NCBI GenBank assembly: GCA_024220505.1
Contig: JAKZZE010000010.1
Location: 496,001 to 560,000 of the forward strand
Source of the DNA: Rhizopus arrhizus
Lineage: Eukaryota; Mucoromycota; Mucoromycetes; Mucorales; Rhizopodaceae
Direction of reading: 5' to 3'
Length of the DNA stretch: 64,000 nucleotides
Shown here: positions 20,230 to 31,779 of the stretch, piece after piece
Layout: every line of letters begins with the position of its first letter
Numbering within the stretch: position 1 is the stretch's first letter
Notes under the pieces: generated by a model
What the model saw: the letters and a program-made list of their open reading frames with translations, nothing else
Databases searched by the model: none
Told to the model about the DNA's origin: nothing
Translations under genes and position numbers: made by a program

Positions 20230-21545
20230 ATCACCTTGTGGTCTTTTTGAGCCTAAATATATATCCTTAGGTGATGCTATTTTTCTATTTTACCGGCTGG
20301 CTCCCATATCTCTTGAACCCTTAAAATCATTATTAATAAATCAAAAGTATGTATACTTGATGAAAATTAAAACAAACCCTTTTTTTTTAAAACACTCCCC
20401 CTCTCTCTCCTCTGCTGTATATACATACAATATGATACACTTTTATGCTTATCTCTTTAATAAAAGGCATTCCATCCATTCCATTTGTATGAGTTTTACT
20501 GCGGCAATGTACCACAAACCTATCATCGTTCCTGAACAGTATTGTATCTCAGAAAGAAACGGGTTGGACGACCCCACGTCTTCTTTTTGAAACATTGAGT
20601 GACTAATGATAGCTTGTTTATACTTTTACCTGTCAATCTACAGATGTTTCTATTTATTTTTTTGATGGTTTTTCGTATCTAAGAATGTCTGGAAATCATA
20701 CTGCATTGTTCCTTTCAATGGCCTCTTTAGTTGCATATTTGCTTATCATGGGCCTAGACTGATTTGATTGACATTTTGAGCGTCTATGAGGTCTCTTTTC
20801 TATAATAAACCATTTCGCACAATTATAACCAACTCATCAATACAAATCCCTCTTTTTTATAAGGGACATTGAACCATTGAAAGTACAGGTTGATCTTCAA
20901 ATCAACATTATATGAAAGGCTAGAAAAAGCCTTCTGCGTATACATATTGACTACAAGCATGAATGACTAATCCGTCTTATTAGCTCAAACAAACAAATAA
21001 AAAGAAAGAAGGGTATCGAGAGAATGTGAAAAGAATGACATGAACTAAATAGTGTTTTAAAAAATCCTCTATGTGATTGCACAAGAAGACAGGTAGGTTG
21101 AATCAAAAGTACAACCCCAGCAAGTCATCCAAGGATTGTTTTCTTCATGTGAAACCAAGGTGAAAGCCATGGATGGATCTCCTTGACTCAGCCGATGAGC
21201 CTATTCGTTCTGGCCTTCACCATAGGGTCAATGTTTGATGCCTGCTGCAATTTGTTACAAAATAAAGTTTTTTTTATTTCACGGGGGAGCGATGAATAAA
21301 AGGAGAAAGAATACAACAGTTTTATGTTGTATGTTTGAATCCTAAGCATTTAATAAAATCAAATTTTAGGTATTCTTACCAGTTTAAATAAGAAGAAAAC
21401 TATTTATAATCAAAAGCTACATGTCTTTACCCCCTTTATACTCCTACTTTATTTCTTTCTCCTTTATTTTCTTTCACAGGCTGAAAAACACAGAAAAGAA
21501 ACTCTTTTTTCCCTATTCTTTTTCGTTCTCTCGACACTTTTTTGT
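20230..21545. other. Intergenic region with a less AT-rich patch
   Basis: No gene supported. A 150-bp patch at about 21090-21245 is noticeably richer in G/C than its flanks and contains no long frame; it might be a decayed exon or a structured RNA, but I see no recognised RNA family motif. A CT-rich promoter-like stretch precedes the next start. Confidence 0.45.
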
Positions 21546-22626
21546 ATGTTTTATACAGCCATCTTTTTATTTGTTTCACCTGTGTTTGCTTTAAATTATG
21601 GTGACCTGTGTGACCCTAGCCCAATTTACTCGTAATTCTAAAAAATGTACATGTGTGAGTGATAATAAACTTGTATAATATAAATTAGGACAACATGGAA
21701 ATATGATGATTCGTGTTCTAACGTTTATCTGTTTTGCGATTCAAGTCGAAATAATACATGTAATTATATTACATGTTCTAATACTGACTACATACAAGGG
21801 TAAAAATAAAGAAATCACAATCTGGCTTACTCCTTACTCATCCTATTTAGTTGGGATGAATTGACGCATCCGTTTCCATCACGATGCAGTAATCAGGATT
21901 ATTGTCCTGACAACGGATCTCGTTGTACTCCTCTTGTCTCAGTGGGTGGTGCTTGTGAACCAGTAAATTTAAAGTAGTAAAAATATAATCTATTGACCAA
22001 TCTGTTTAGCAACGTGATGATGAATGTGCTGGTAAAGATGTCATTTGCTTAAACTCCACTTGCTTTATAAAAGCTGCACCATTAGGAGGCAATTGTGGCT
22101 CAGATAGGTAATCATCTCTTTATTGTTTGTCATACAAATTTTAATTTTCAGTAGAACGGATTATGTATCCTACGATGCCTCAGGACTCGCTATTCGACAA
22201 ACGATCGTTAGAGATAATTGTACAGAAGGCACCTATTGCAGTGACCAATCGCATAAATGCATTCAATCAAAGCCATTAGGAGATGACTGCTGGCAAGATG
22301 GAGAATGTTTATCAGGAACGTGTAGTGATGAGGGTGTCTGTACAAATGGACCAGATGTTTTTCATTCTATTTCTAATTGGTTATGGGCTGTCTTGAGTTG
22401 TTCTGTATTGGTATTTGTATTGATTATCTTGGGTGTCTTGTGGTTATTACACCGATATCAGTCAAGGATTGAACACAAGAAATTTGCAAAGTTCTTTGGA
22501 GACAATGACGAATTCTCAAAAAAATATAAAGCCAATTTATATAGCCAGCCTTTAGATACAAGTGTCGTCTACCTCACTACACCAGATTATAAAGAATCTG
22601 CTGCACTCAGTAATAATCATCTTTAA
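21546..22626 (+). CDS. Cysteine-rich type I membrane protein
   Basis: Five exons (21546-21631, 21689-21799, 21851-21962, 22010-22107, 22152-22626) encode 293 residues. A signal peptide (MFYTAIFLFVSPVFA) leads into an ectodomain with about 18 cysteines in repeated C-x(4-7)-C spacings: CSNQDYCPDNGSRCTPL, ECAGKDVICLNSTCF, CTEGTYCSDQSHKC and CWQDGECLSGTCSDEGVC. This resembles EB or Dickkopf-type small Cys modules. A single transmembrane helix follows (WLWAVLSCSVLVFVLIILG), then a cytosolic tail of about 70 residues with HKKFAKFFGDNDEF. Similar Cys-rich surface proteins are common in Mucorales, but I cannot assign a function. All splice phases close, and the Cys pattern continues across the introns. 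Confidence 0.82.
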
Positions 22627-22840
22627 TTGTGACGTTTCTCTCTCTCTCTTTTTTTTTTTTCTGCTTTTTTTTTTTTCTTTTTTCTTTTTTCTTTTTTTTT
22701 TTATTAAAATATTTGTTGATCTTTATTTCCTTTTCCGCTCTTTTTTTTTTCCCTCTTCTTTTTCCTCTTGATTTTTTTTTTATTATTCTTTTACTCTTTC
22801 TCTCTCTTTTTTTTTTAAATTTTCTTTTAAGCAAAGCAAA
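22627..22840. promoter_or_regulatory. T/C-rich spacer upstream of the Sds3-like gene
   Basis: About 210 nt almost purely of T and C on the plus strand, between the stop of the Cys-rich gene and the Sds3-like ATG. It has the look of a combined 3' end and pyrimidine-rich core promoter. Apparent frames on either strand are low-complexity Lys/Arg or Phe/Leu strings. Confidence 0.5.
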
Positions 22841-24205
22841 ATGATCTTGCCTCAATTTGGATTTATTGTAGCTCAGGCAGGAGCTGATTCTCACACATTA
22901 TTATCAAATCCAGCGACTACGACGACCCCAAATACCAATACAACTACTATTACAACAAATAATAGTAGTCACTCTTTAGCTCCTTTATTAACAAGTGCTC
23001 ATAAACCTTCTTCTTTACCCTTTGTGCTACCTCAAGCACCTTTCTATTCACGACAATCCTCACCTCTTCCACCTAATAACAACACTGCAGCACTTTTACC
23101 TCCACTTTTACCTCCACCTGTCCCTTTTAATAATAAATTGGATCATGCATGGTATTCATCACAGCAACCCCCTTCATCTACCACCAATCATCATCTTTCT
23201 CGATATGTGCAACCACAACCACTACCACCACCACCACCACCACCACCATCATCCATATCACCACAACAACCCACAGAAGAAGAAGAAGAAGAAGAGGAGG
23301 AGGAGGAGCTGTTAGACAGATGGCAAGGTAATAGTAACTATGAATTGTATTTTAAAATATTGAAATAAACAATAGGACAATACAATGATTTGATGAGTTG
23401 GATGGATAATGAGTTTTGGGAACAGGCCGATGAGTAAAGAGTGATATGATTGGCACGTGCGTTCATCGATTTAAAACTCAATTTTATATATAGGATTTAT
23501 CAAGAGAAAATAACCAATTTACAGCAAGAATTAAAAAACCTTCAAAAAGGTATTCTATAAACTTGGACGTCCTCTATTTTGACTGAATTCATTATGAATA
23601 GGAACACATTCGGTTTATAAAGATATTATTGCTGACATTGAATTAGAACGAGAAAAGACGATAATGAATGCTGAATACTTTATGAAATATCAATTATCAT
23701 TTATTGAAAAATATTTTGATAGAGATATTATGAACTTGGAAAAAGAATATGAGGTAATAGGATTTATGATGATTATTTCATGTAGATTGAATTGTATTAT
23801 TAGTCGGAGAAGAGACAAATTCAAGAAAGTTTAATTACTTCACTTGAAGACCGTCGAAAACAATTGAAAGAAGACCAAGAGCAAGGTGATAATAATAATA
23901 ATAAAAAGTGTATTGGCAGTTATTAATGATAAGATTAGATGAATCAAAAACAATTAAAAGAAATTTAAGAAAAAGAAATCATGATTCTATTACTGTATCT
24001 AACCATTCATCAATAAAAGAACAACCAGCACCTAAAAAACGCGCAGGTAAAAAAAATAAATAAATGTACTTTATTTCCTTATTCTTATGTATCTCATCTA
24101 GTTCGTCCAAGCACACTACTCAATATTTATTCGATATCACCAGCAGAAGAAGAAGAGTTAGAAAATGAATTTTTAAACATGAAAAAACTTGTTCATACAT
24201 TATAG
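22841..24205 (+). CDS. Sds3/BRMS1-family subunit of a Sin3-type histone deacetylase complex
   Basis: Seven exons (22841-23327, 23376-23433, 23494-23549, 23602-23753, 23804-23885, 23939-24046, 24102-24205) give 348 residues. The N-terminal 155 residues are low-complexity: Thr/Asn, then Pro-rich (LPPPPPPPPSSIS), then a Glu run. The Sds3-like domain follows at about 180-275: YQEKITNLQQELKNLQKGTH, then YKDIIADIELEREKTIMNAE and YEVSEKR-type coiled-coil (LEKEYESEKRQIQESLITSL). The conserved G-T-H turn and the long antiparallel coiled-coil are diagnostic. The tail has KKRAVRPSTLLNIYSISPAE, compatible with nuclear location. Sds3/BRMS1 proteins bridge Sin3 and Rpd3/HDAC1 in transcriptional repression. 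Family assignment is strong; which paralogue is not decidable. Confidence 0.88.
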
Positions 24206-24735
24206 TATAACGCGTTATTTTATTTATATTCGGAGAGTTAATAATAAACGTGGCAAAATAATCAGTGTAAAAAGTTTTAAATGAGTGACCCAATTTGCCA
24301 TTTTTTTATAATTCATGTTAGGAACAAAAGAAAGTTATAAAGTCCTCTCTAGAAAATGCTAGAAGTAAAAGACAGGTTGCTCTGATAGCTTCTTTTATCA
24401 GACATGATTAAAAGGATACTTTATTCTTCAATAGTCAACAAGAAAGATAAATAGATTTATTTTGCTGACAATGTATTTTAGTTTATTTCAATGAGAGAAA
24501 AAAAAAAAAACTCAGTTGATGAATGATGGTTACTGATAGTAAAGAAATCCTATATGAATTGAAAGCCTATATCAGACAAGAATAATAATAAAAAAAAAAA
24601 GAAGGATTTTGTTATTAAGATGATAAAGGATTATTTTTTTTGTACAAAGAGAGAGAGAGAGAGAGAAAAAAAAAAAGGATTGAAAGGAGTGTATGTGTGT
24701 GGCTTTTAAAATAAGAGAAAGGAATGACACAAATT

Positions 24736-26146
24736 TTATGCATGACCGACAGCTGCAGTGAGGGATACCGAATGATGATGAGGAGCAAAAATAGATTGTT
24801 GTTGTTGTTGTTGCTGTGGTGTACCCGAGATAGCATACAAGAATGCGTCTAATTGTGAGCTTGCTGTTTGAATAGATAAGGTATCTACTTGATTGCGTAC
24901 ATGAACAGCATGTCGAGAAGGATATCGTTCCAAAAGATGCGTATTTCTATCGAATGCTAAATAAATAGTGGATCCTAAACCATCGACATTGACCACATCC
25001 AAATTCCCACCCCAGTGACTTGCCAGAGATTTTGCCATCTTCCAACCACTCAGTGAAGCCCACTCCAGTGCCTTATTGGGCTGTAAGCGATCCAGGTTGT
25101 TTTGACTGGTGTTGGAAAGAACATGACTGCAGGTCGGTAAACCGATCGGATCTCTTGGGATACCAGGCAACAAATCATTCTCAGAAACAAGTGCGTTCGT
25201 GTCCAACTTGAAACCGACACTGGTAGGACCTCCAAAGATGGAAAGTTTTGTGAAAGGTTGAGGTCTGGGCAACATGCGTTGATACCACCTTGTTCTTCTT
25301 TCTTGTTCTTCTGATTGAATCCACTGAGCTTTTAGACAAAGAAGGATAGATTCATACAAGACTCGATGTAACACACTTGGGATATGATCCAATTCTTGTT
25401 TGGACCTTGAACATATCTCAATCTTTGGTATCTGTCCAGAGATATCAGAGAATGCTGATTGAGCGTCTTGTACTGCTTGATGTGTGATTTGCTCTGGACA
25501 GATGGTTTGTACATGATTTGATTTGTTTGTAACCCAAGAGATATGTTGATCTATTTTGTATTAGTTTATTTTTTATGCAAACTGTACATGCAAGTATTAC
25601 CAAGTAAGAGATGAATACCGATGCCAATCGTATTCATATTTTCCACTAAATTCACAGAGTTTGGACTAGAAGAAAATGCGTATCGAAGTCGGATCAAATT
25701 GAGTGCTTGACTTGTACGTAATTTGGTTAGAACGGTTGAAAATGCTTTGGGTGATGTTTGTTTGAGTGAAGGGTGCAAGAGAGTACAGATGTCACGTAGA
25801 TAGCTGTGAGCAACATGCTTAATGATGGGTTTTTGAAGTGAATCAGGGGATAAAGTGGATAAAAGGCGCAAGATATGAGTGTATCGAATGGGTAATTCGC
25901 CACATAAAAAATGAGGTGTGATGGCAGCTGGTGTTTGTCTAGTGGCAAGATTAGGGATGACTTTGATCGAACGGATTGTGACTTACTGTTCTTTATTAGT
26001 AGTAAAATGAGAAAGCTATAGAAATAAATAAGTCATTGTATTCAATCAAACTACGAATCAATTACAGTCATTCGTGTCTCTGGTGTTGCCCATAAGCCAG
26101 CTATGATACGTCGAGGTAATACATTGATCACTTGAGATTGTAACAT
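24736..26146 (-). CDS. Divergent mitochondrial PDK/BCKDK-family protein, probable pseudokinase
   Basis: Four exons (26146-26066, 26015-25987, 25938-25601, 25550-24736) give 420 residues. The start MLQSQVINVLPRRIIAG looks like a mitochondrial presequence. The N-terminal four-helix domain is clear: PHFLCGELPIRYTHILRLL, SYLRDICTLLH and GIGIHLLLDQHISWV correspond to the ELPVR and LLLDQH motifs of pyruvate and branched-chain dehydrogenase kinases. The GHKL ATP domain is degenerate. The N-box (normally E-L-x-K-N-A) reads ESILLCLKA, lacking the Mg-binding Asn. The G1 box D-x-G-x-G reads DTNAL. The G2 region reads LSGWKMAKSLASHWGG instead of G-x-G-L-P. A polyQ stretch lies near the C-terminus. Family membership is firm; loss of kinase activity is inferred. 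Confidence 0.83.
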
Positions 26147-27093
26147 TGAATTATAGAAAAAGAAAAAAGAAGTGAAAAAGAAGCCAAAGTTTAATTTAAT
26201 ACTTAAATACTTTCTTTGATTTCCAAATAGAATAAAGCCCCTTGCATCACTTTCTTCTCCCTCATATATTAATCCCCAAAGTAATGAGAAAGTAAATAAA
26301 ACAAAATAAAAGCCCAAAATGCAGTTTACTGCAATCAATCCTTCCACGAAAGAAAGGAAAAATAACAATTCTTGTTGACAGACTTGCATAATGTTTTTAC
26401 ATAAATTCGGTTTCATTGTTTCCCCCTCATCCCTTTCTTTTTTTTTTTTTTTTTTTTTCTTTTTTCAATATTAAATCCGAAGCAAAAACAAAAACAAAAA
26501 CAAAAGCAAGACAAAGAGTAAATGATCTGCAGTGAATTTTTAATTAAAAGATAAATGTGTGTATGTGTGAGTGACTTGACGGCGGAAGAAGAAAAAAAAA
26601 AAAAAAAAAAGACAAAAAAGGAGAGGGGTGGACTACGGATGGAAAGTGAATGGTTTCCTTAATGATATTTGTGTTCTTTTTTATAAATGTTGAGTTTTAT
26701 GTAACACAACATATTTTATCAACGTAAACATTGTCTATAAATCATTTTTATTGATTGGAACCAACAGTTCTTTATGAAATATGTCTAACCTAAGCTATGT
26801 CTTGGCATTTTCTTGAGAATCCTAGAAGAAAGCTTTTTTAGAACTTTCCCGCTTCTCTACCCTCATCCCCTTAGTTCGTTTCTCTTTCTCCACACAAAAG
26901 GGTTTATAATTGAATTATAGTACGGTTTTATTTTAAAAAAGGAAAGTAAATAAAATGCATAATGATCCATAGAAAGACGTGATACTTTGTAAGAAAAAAA
27001 AAAGGGGGGAAGATTATACAATAATTACAACTTGTTTTATACAAGAAAAAAAAAAATAAGGGGGAATTGAGGGGATATACAGATAGAGTGAAG
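26147..27093. other. Intergenic spacer
   Basis: No gene supported. It carries the upstream region of the PDK-like gene and the 3' flank of the bZIP gene. T-rich (26437-26466) and A-rich (26591-26610) runs and four AACAAA-type repeats at 26485-26503 occur. The frame upstream of the PDK-like start stays open to 26416 but encodes a hydrophobic non-conserved stretch, so it was not used. Confidence 0.5.
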
Positions 27094-27635
27094 TTAATAA
27101 GAAATAGGATGCTGTTTATATTGAGGGCAATCTTTATGCGTTAATAATAATTGTTTCAAGTTTATGATTTCTTGTCTTAATTCATTTGTTTCTAATTCGA
27201 GTTGTTCATTGTCTCGTGTTAAAAATTCTATTCGTTCCTGAAGGTTGCTTAACCACTGCTTCTTTCTTTGTCGACATTTTAAAGCAGCTATCATGATTGT
27301 TATTTAAATAAATAGTGCATTTGCCTTCATTTACCTAATCTATTTCTTTCTAAAAACTCTCTTCTTTCTTCTTCACTTTTAAATTTTTTAGGAGCGCGTT
27401 TTCTTTGTTTTTTCTTGATTCCAATACTATAATTGCTACTACTATTACTATCTATACTACACACTAAATAAAATATTTATTGAATGTTTAATATATTGAA
27501 GTGAAGAAATGATTTACCTGTTTCTACATTAGATTTATAACTACTCGTATCTGATCCTAATTTATGATTTTGTATGTATTCAAATGCAGAAGTATCAGTT
27601 CCAAAGCTTTGTTCAAATGGATTGGGTTCATTCAT
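27094..27635 (-). CDS. Short bZIP transcription factor, ATF/CREB type
   Basis: Three exons (27635-27518, 27463-27335, 27287-27094) give 146 residues. The basic region is assembled across the second intron: KKFKSEEERREFLERNR joined to LAALKCRQRKKQWL gives the N-x-x-A-A-x-x-C-R DNA-contact signature of ATF/CREB proteins, which bind TGACGTCA-like sites. A leucine zipper of about five heptads follows (LQERIEFLTRDNEQLELETN, then LRQEIINLKQLLL). The N-terminus is short and acidic with KKKQRKRAPKK as a probable nuclear signal. At 146 residues it lacks the long regulatory region of Atf1, so it may act mainly as a dimer partner or repressor; that is inference. Confidence 0.9.
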
Positions 27636-28531
27636 TTTATCCAAAAACTATATAATAAATTCTCTGTGATTATTACAAACTATATCCCATCGTCATCTTA
27701 CATAATTTACATTCAATAATGCTTGAATAAAAAAGAAATTTTTTAAAAAATAAAAAAAAAAAAAAAAAAAAAAAAACTTTTCCATTATTAATAAATTTTG
27801 TACTGTGACATCATATATCCAAATATAGAAATTATTTTATGAACCTTGTTTGTTCCTGAAATAAAACAATGACGATGTTTGTGAGACCATTCAGAGGGTT
27901 GTTTGAGTTTTTTTTTTTTTTTTTTAAAAAGTGCTTTATAATACATTTTAAGCTATCAAGTATAAGATTTAGATGATTAAAGATGAAATTAATAATATTA
28001 AAAACGTAATGATTAAAATAAACGAAAAAGTTGAAATTTAAAATGAAATAAAAAAAAAAGGTACCTTATTACACAAGTGGCGGACCCTTATTTCTTCATC
28101 TTTTTACTGCCAATTTATAGTAGATATCCGAAAGCATAAAATACTTTTTTCTTCTTTCTCCATCTATTTAATATGTAGACATTTATTTGATATCAACTAA
28201 ATAAAATCATTCTTTTTCTATTTGTTTTGTGTATATGATTTTATGAAATAGAATCATCATTACATAACTCCAGTAAAAAAAGAAAAAAAAAACCTTATTT
28301 TTTTCTTTATTTGTCAATCATTAAATTTGTTTATGAAATCTAGAACTTTATATACACGCTAAAATGTAATTTATTGAATATAATAAAATAATAATAATAA
28401 TAATAGAATAATAATAAAAGGGAAAATATAGCAGTAGAACTGTATATATAAAAAAAAAACTATATTAAATGTAACAAATCATACAAAAAAAATCATTTTA
28501 TACACAAAAAAAAAAAAGGGAATGAAAAAGT
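27636..28531. other. AT-rich intergenic spacer
   Basis: No gene supported. It contains an A run at 27751-27776, a T run at 27909-27923, and a short (AAT)n tract at 28384-28405. Expected to carry the bZIP promoter and the SAPS-gene 3' end. Confidence 0.55.
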
Positions 28532-31310
28532 TTAAGCGTGTTTTTCATCTGTTTCAGGTTTCTTTTCTTCTTCTTTTACCACATCATTGTTTTTATTCAC
28601 ATCTAATGCCTCCATCTGATTTGTTATTTCATTAGTCGCACTTTCAAAGTCTCCAAAATCTTCTTCGTATTCTTCATTATTATGACTAGGAATACGGCAG
28701 AGGGCATTAGGCTGTGAGAATTTGGAATAATCTCTTGGCCAATCAGGAGTTGTATTATCCTAACATAGGCAAACATTGAGTACGTTGTTACTTTTCTTAT
28801 TTCTTTTTACCTCTTCATCATTACTGTCATACTCTTCTCCTTCTTCACTGTTTAAACGAATTGTATTTCCAGCATATTCATATCTTCCATTAAAGTCTTC
28901 TCTACCACTATTGTTCAAAATTAGTAAATTTATAAAAAATTACTATCAAACTCCTTACGTTAACCAAAGGTCACTTTCATCCTCATCATCTTCATCAAAA
29001 TTACCTTCAGATTCACGCTGTGCCAAGAATCTTGAATACTTTATCTATGTTAATATAATATTTATTTAGTAATCAAATAAACTTACTTGAGAAGCAGCTA
29101 CACCATCTAATGTATTATCATTATCTTCTTCATCGTCTGTTTGAGGTAAATCCATGTCTTCAGATGGACGTAACCCACCTAGAGGCAATTGATCTCTTTC
29201 TTTCGTCTCTTTCAATTCATTGTTACAATAAGTAGACCAACTTTCCATATTAACATCATCTTTAATAGCCAATACAATAGTCTCTGGATAGCCTTCAAAT
29301 AGCTTCATGATTTCGTCTGATATAAATGTTAAATGTCCCATATAACCTGCTCTCATTCCTTTTGGTTTAGCACTATATTCAATCAAATAAACATCAAGTC
29401 ATAGCTTGCACAAGTTGTCTTTACCACTCTTCATCATTTGCTTTTTGAGCAATAACAATTTTGTCTGTCAGTTGACCTTCTTTCAAGATTGAAATGGCCA
29501 GTTGACGATTTAATCCAACATCCATACGACCATTAAATACTTGATGAAGCATATCATAAATAACATAATGCAAGAAATTATTCCAAGGAAAAGCAAAAAA
29601 TAAATCCTAAGCAATCATACTCAGATTTTGCTTTTCATATGCACCTATGCTACTTACCACGCAGATGGGCATAGCTTTACTACTAACAAACTTCGATTTA
29701 AGATAGTCACCCACCGATAATTCATCACCATCTATTTTAATTATTCTTGTCTCTTCTTTTTGTTGTTGATCTTCTTCGTCATTCATTCTATTAAAATTGT
29801 TCAAGTTTGACATATTGGAGCAGTGCAATAATTCTGCAAACAATTCACAAATTTTTAATCTTTCAAACCCAAGTGGTTCTATATCTCCCAAAGTAGTATG
29901 TACAGGCCCATTCTATAAAAGAATACTTAATATTCCTTTTGTAGTATTACTTTGTATTTATTTACCACAGATCTAGGCTTTAATAACAACTGAGTGAATT
30001 GAGGTATGTGATCACTCATCACTTTCAGCATATCGGCTAATGAGACAGGCTTCGGTCTTATAGTACTAGTCGAATAACCATACAAACCAGTGACCGCAGG
30101 ATCATTTTCAAGATCGGCGTTGTTATGTCGAATGATGTCAATAATAATCGATACACCATTCACTAATGTAGATGTTGCGTTAGGAGCATCAGGGTCCAAC
30201 ATGAATTTAGCTAATTTTTGCATTGTTGGTTCACTAAATCCACCTGTGTCAACATTTAATCATCTTGTATAAAACATATACCTCTTCAGATTGATAATTA
30301 AATCATTCAATCCAATGCTTAGTGATTCAGGTAAGCTTGTTTGTGACATTCGAATGATTTCACATATACATTGTTGTGCAATTGAATGTTCCTAACAGCA
30401 GATGTTAGATGGCATATTATTCCATCATAGCTCGTTGCTTTACTTCACTGTCCAGGTAAGGGTCTAATCTATCTATTAAGTTCTCTAACAGCCCATGTTC
30501 ACTTAACCACTAACATCGTACATCAGTCTATAAATCACATGCTTTAAATCTCACTGTTTACCTTCACAATGCCTTTTCCTTCACTTAGTTCTTCCATGCG
30601 AATAAGGGTTAATAACAAATCCATGATAGCTGATGTTTGTAGATGAGCCAAGATCTTATTTAAATTCTCTGAATCAGATTTTATAAAGTCCATCATCTAT
30701 CAATACATATTAGCATCACACATCTATACTATCTCCTTTCAGCTTTACCTCTACTGGGTATTTTGATAACAAAACACCAATTGTTTTACAAAAATAAGAA
30801 GCTTGTAAAGAATCTAATCCAGTTTCTACTATCGTTATTGGATCTGAAGCACGTCTTGTGGGCTGTGCCTGTCTATCGAGATAGGACCAAAATGGTACTA
30901 GTAATTCCTCTTTATGATCAATCACAATCATATCAATCATCTGTTGTATCTCACACGCAATAATTTCACTAGCAAGAAAGGGATATCTACTCTGTATGCA
31001 TTATTTCTGTGCTCACTATTTCCCACACTATTTCATTTTTTTACTTGAATTTTTGTGGTTCTGGCAAATCAGTAGCAATAATATAATTCAATAAAGCTTT
31101 AATCTTGTCTGGTTTACATAAGCTATTTCATAGTTTAGAGAATGGGTGACGCGCATATAAATGTAATTCTTACAATTCAATAAGTTTGGGATTGGCTGAT
31201 TTTGCTTCTTGAAGTAAATCTTCTTCTTCTAAAACTTCTTCTAAAGTAACATCAGCTTTATCTAAAAGCCCATCTAAAGCCGAGTTATTAAAACCAAACC
31301 GCCAAAACAT
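28532..31310 (-). CDS. SAPS-domain protein phosphatase regulator (SIT4-associated / PP6 regulatory subunit)
   Basis: About 13 exons encode roughly 750 residues, from MFWRFGFNNSALDGLLDKA at 31310 to DEKHA and a stop at 28532. The M-F-W-R-F start, then LLQEAKSANPKLIEFLCKPD, EPQKFKYPFLASEIIACEI, VPFWSYLDR and FCKTIGVLLSKYP, match the SAPS domain, as do the later GFERLKICELFAELLHCSN, DLFFAFPWNNFLHYVIYDM and GMRAGYMGHLTFISDEI. The C-terminal 150 residues are acidic. These proteins hold the Sit4/PP6 catalytic subunit and direct it to targets in cell-cycle, TOR and membrane-traffic control. First exons: 31310-31174, 31122-31045, 30986-30749. Introns are 40-60 nt; a few internal joins (near 30440 and 29420) are less certain. 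Confidence 0.92.
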
Positions 31311-31779
31311 TTACACAATATTTAATAAAAAGAAAAAAAGAAAAGTAACCATAAAAAATTCCTGCCTTTTTTTTTGTTGTTGTTGTCGTCAACCTTCTTG
31401 AAGCCAACTTTCCGTATCGGTAGTTCAATTTTATTTAAACAAACTTAAAAATTTCTGAGATCAAATATCTTTATCCTTTTTGGCTATAGCAAATATCCTT
31501 TTCAAGAGTTAAATCCAAGACACTATTTGCAAAGAGAATAATGCAATTTTAATTTTCAGTCAAGGCAACTGATTGGAAAATTCATGTAATCTATCTAGTT
31601 GCGTATGTATCATTTCAGTACTTTTATGATGATAAACATTAGCTTGCTATCGACCTGGAACTATTTACTTGGATGATCAATTGTGGTTTTGTGTCCAAGT
31701 AATCTGTGCTTGACATGATATACAAGATTTTATTCGTCAAGGCACTGGCATTAAAAACAGCTTGATTTTCGCTATCATC

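Noticed and set aside
22607..22894. Minus-strand Lys/Arg-rich frame and plus-strand Phe-rich frames
   Set aside because: They are translations of a T/C-rich spacer, without any non-repetitive content.
24615..24836. Minus-strand frame overlapping the 3' end of the PDK-like gene
   Set aside because: Shadow of the polyQ region and downstream CT repeats in another frame.
26147..26416. N-terminal extension of the PDK-like protein to an upstream ATG at 26416
   Set aside because: The extra 90 residues are hydrophobic, AT-driven and unlike a presequence; the internal Met gives a typical mitochondrial targeting sequence.
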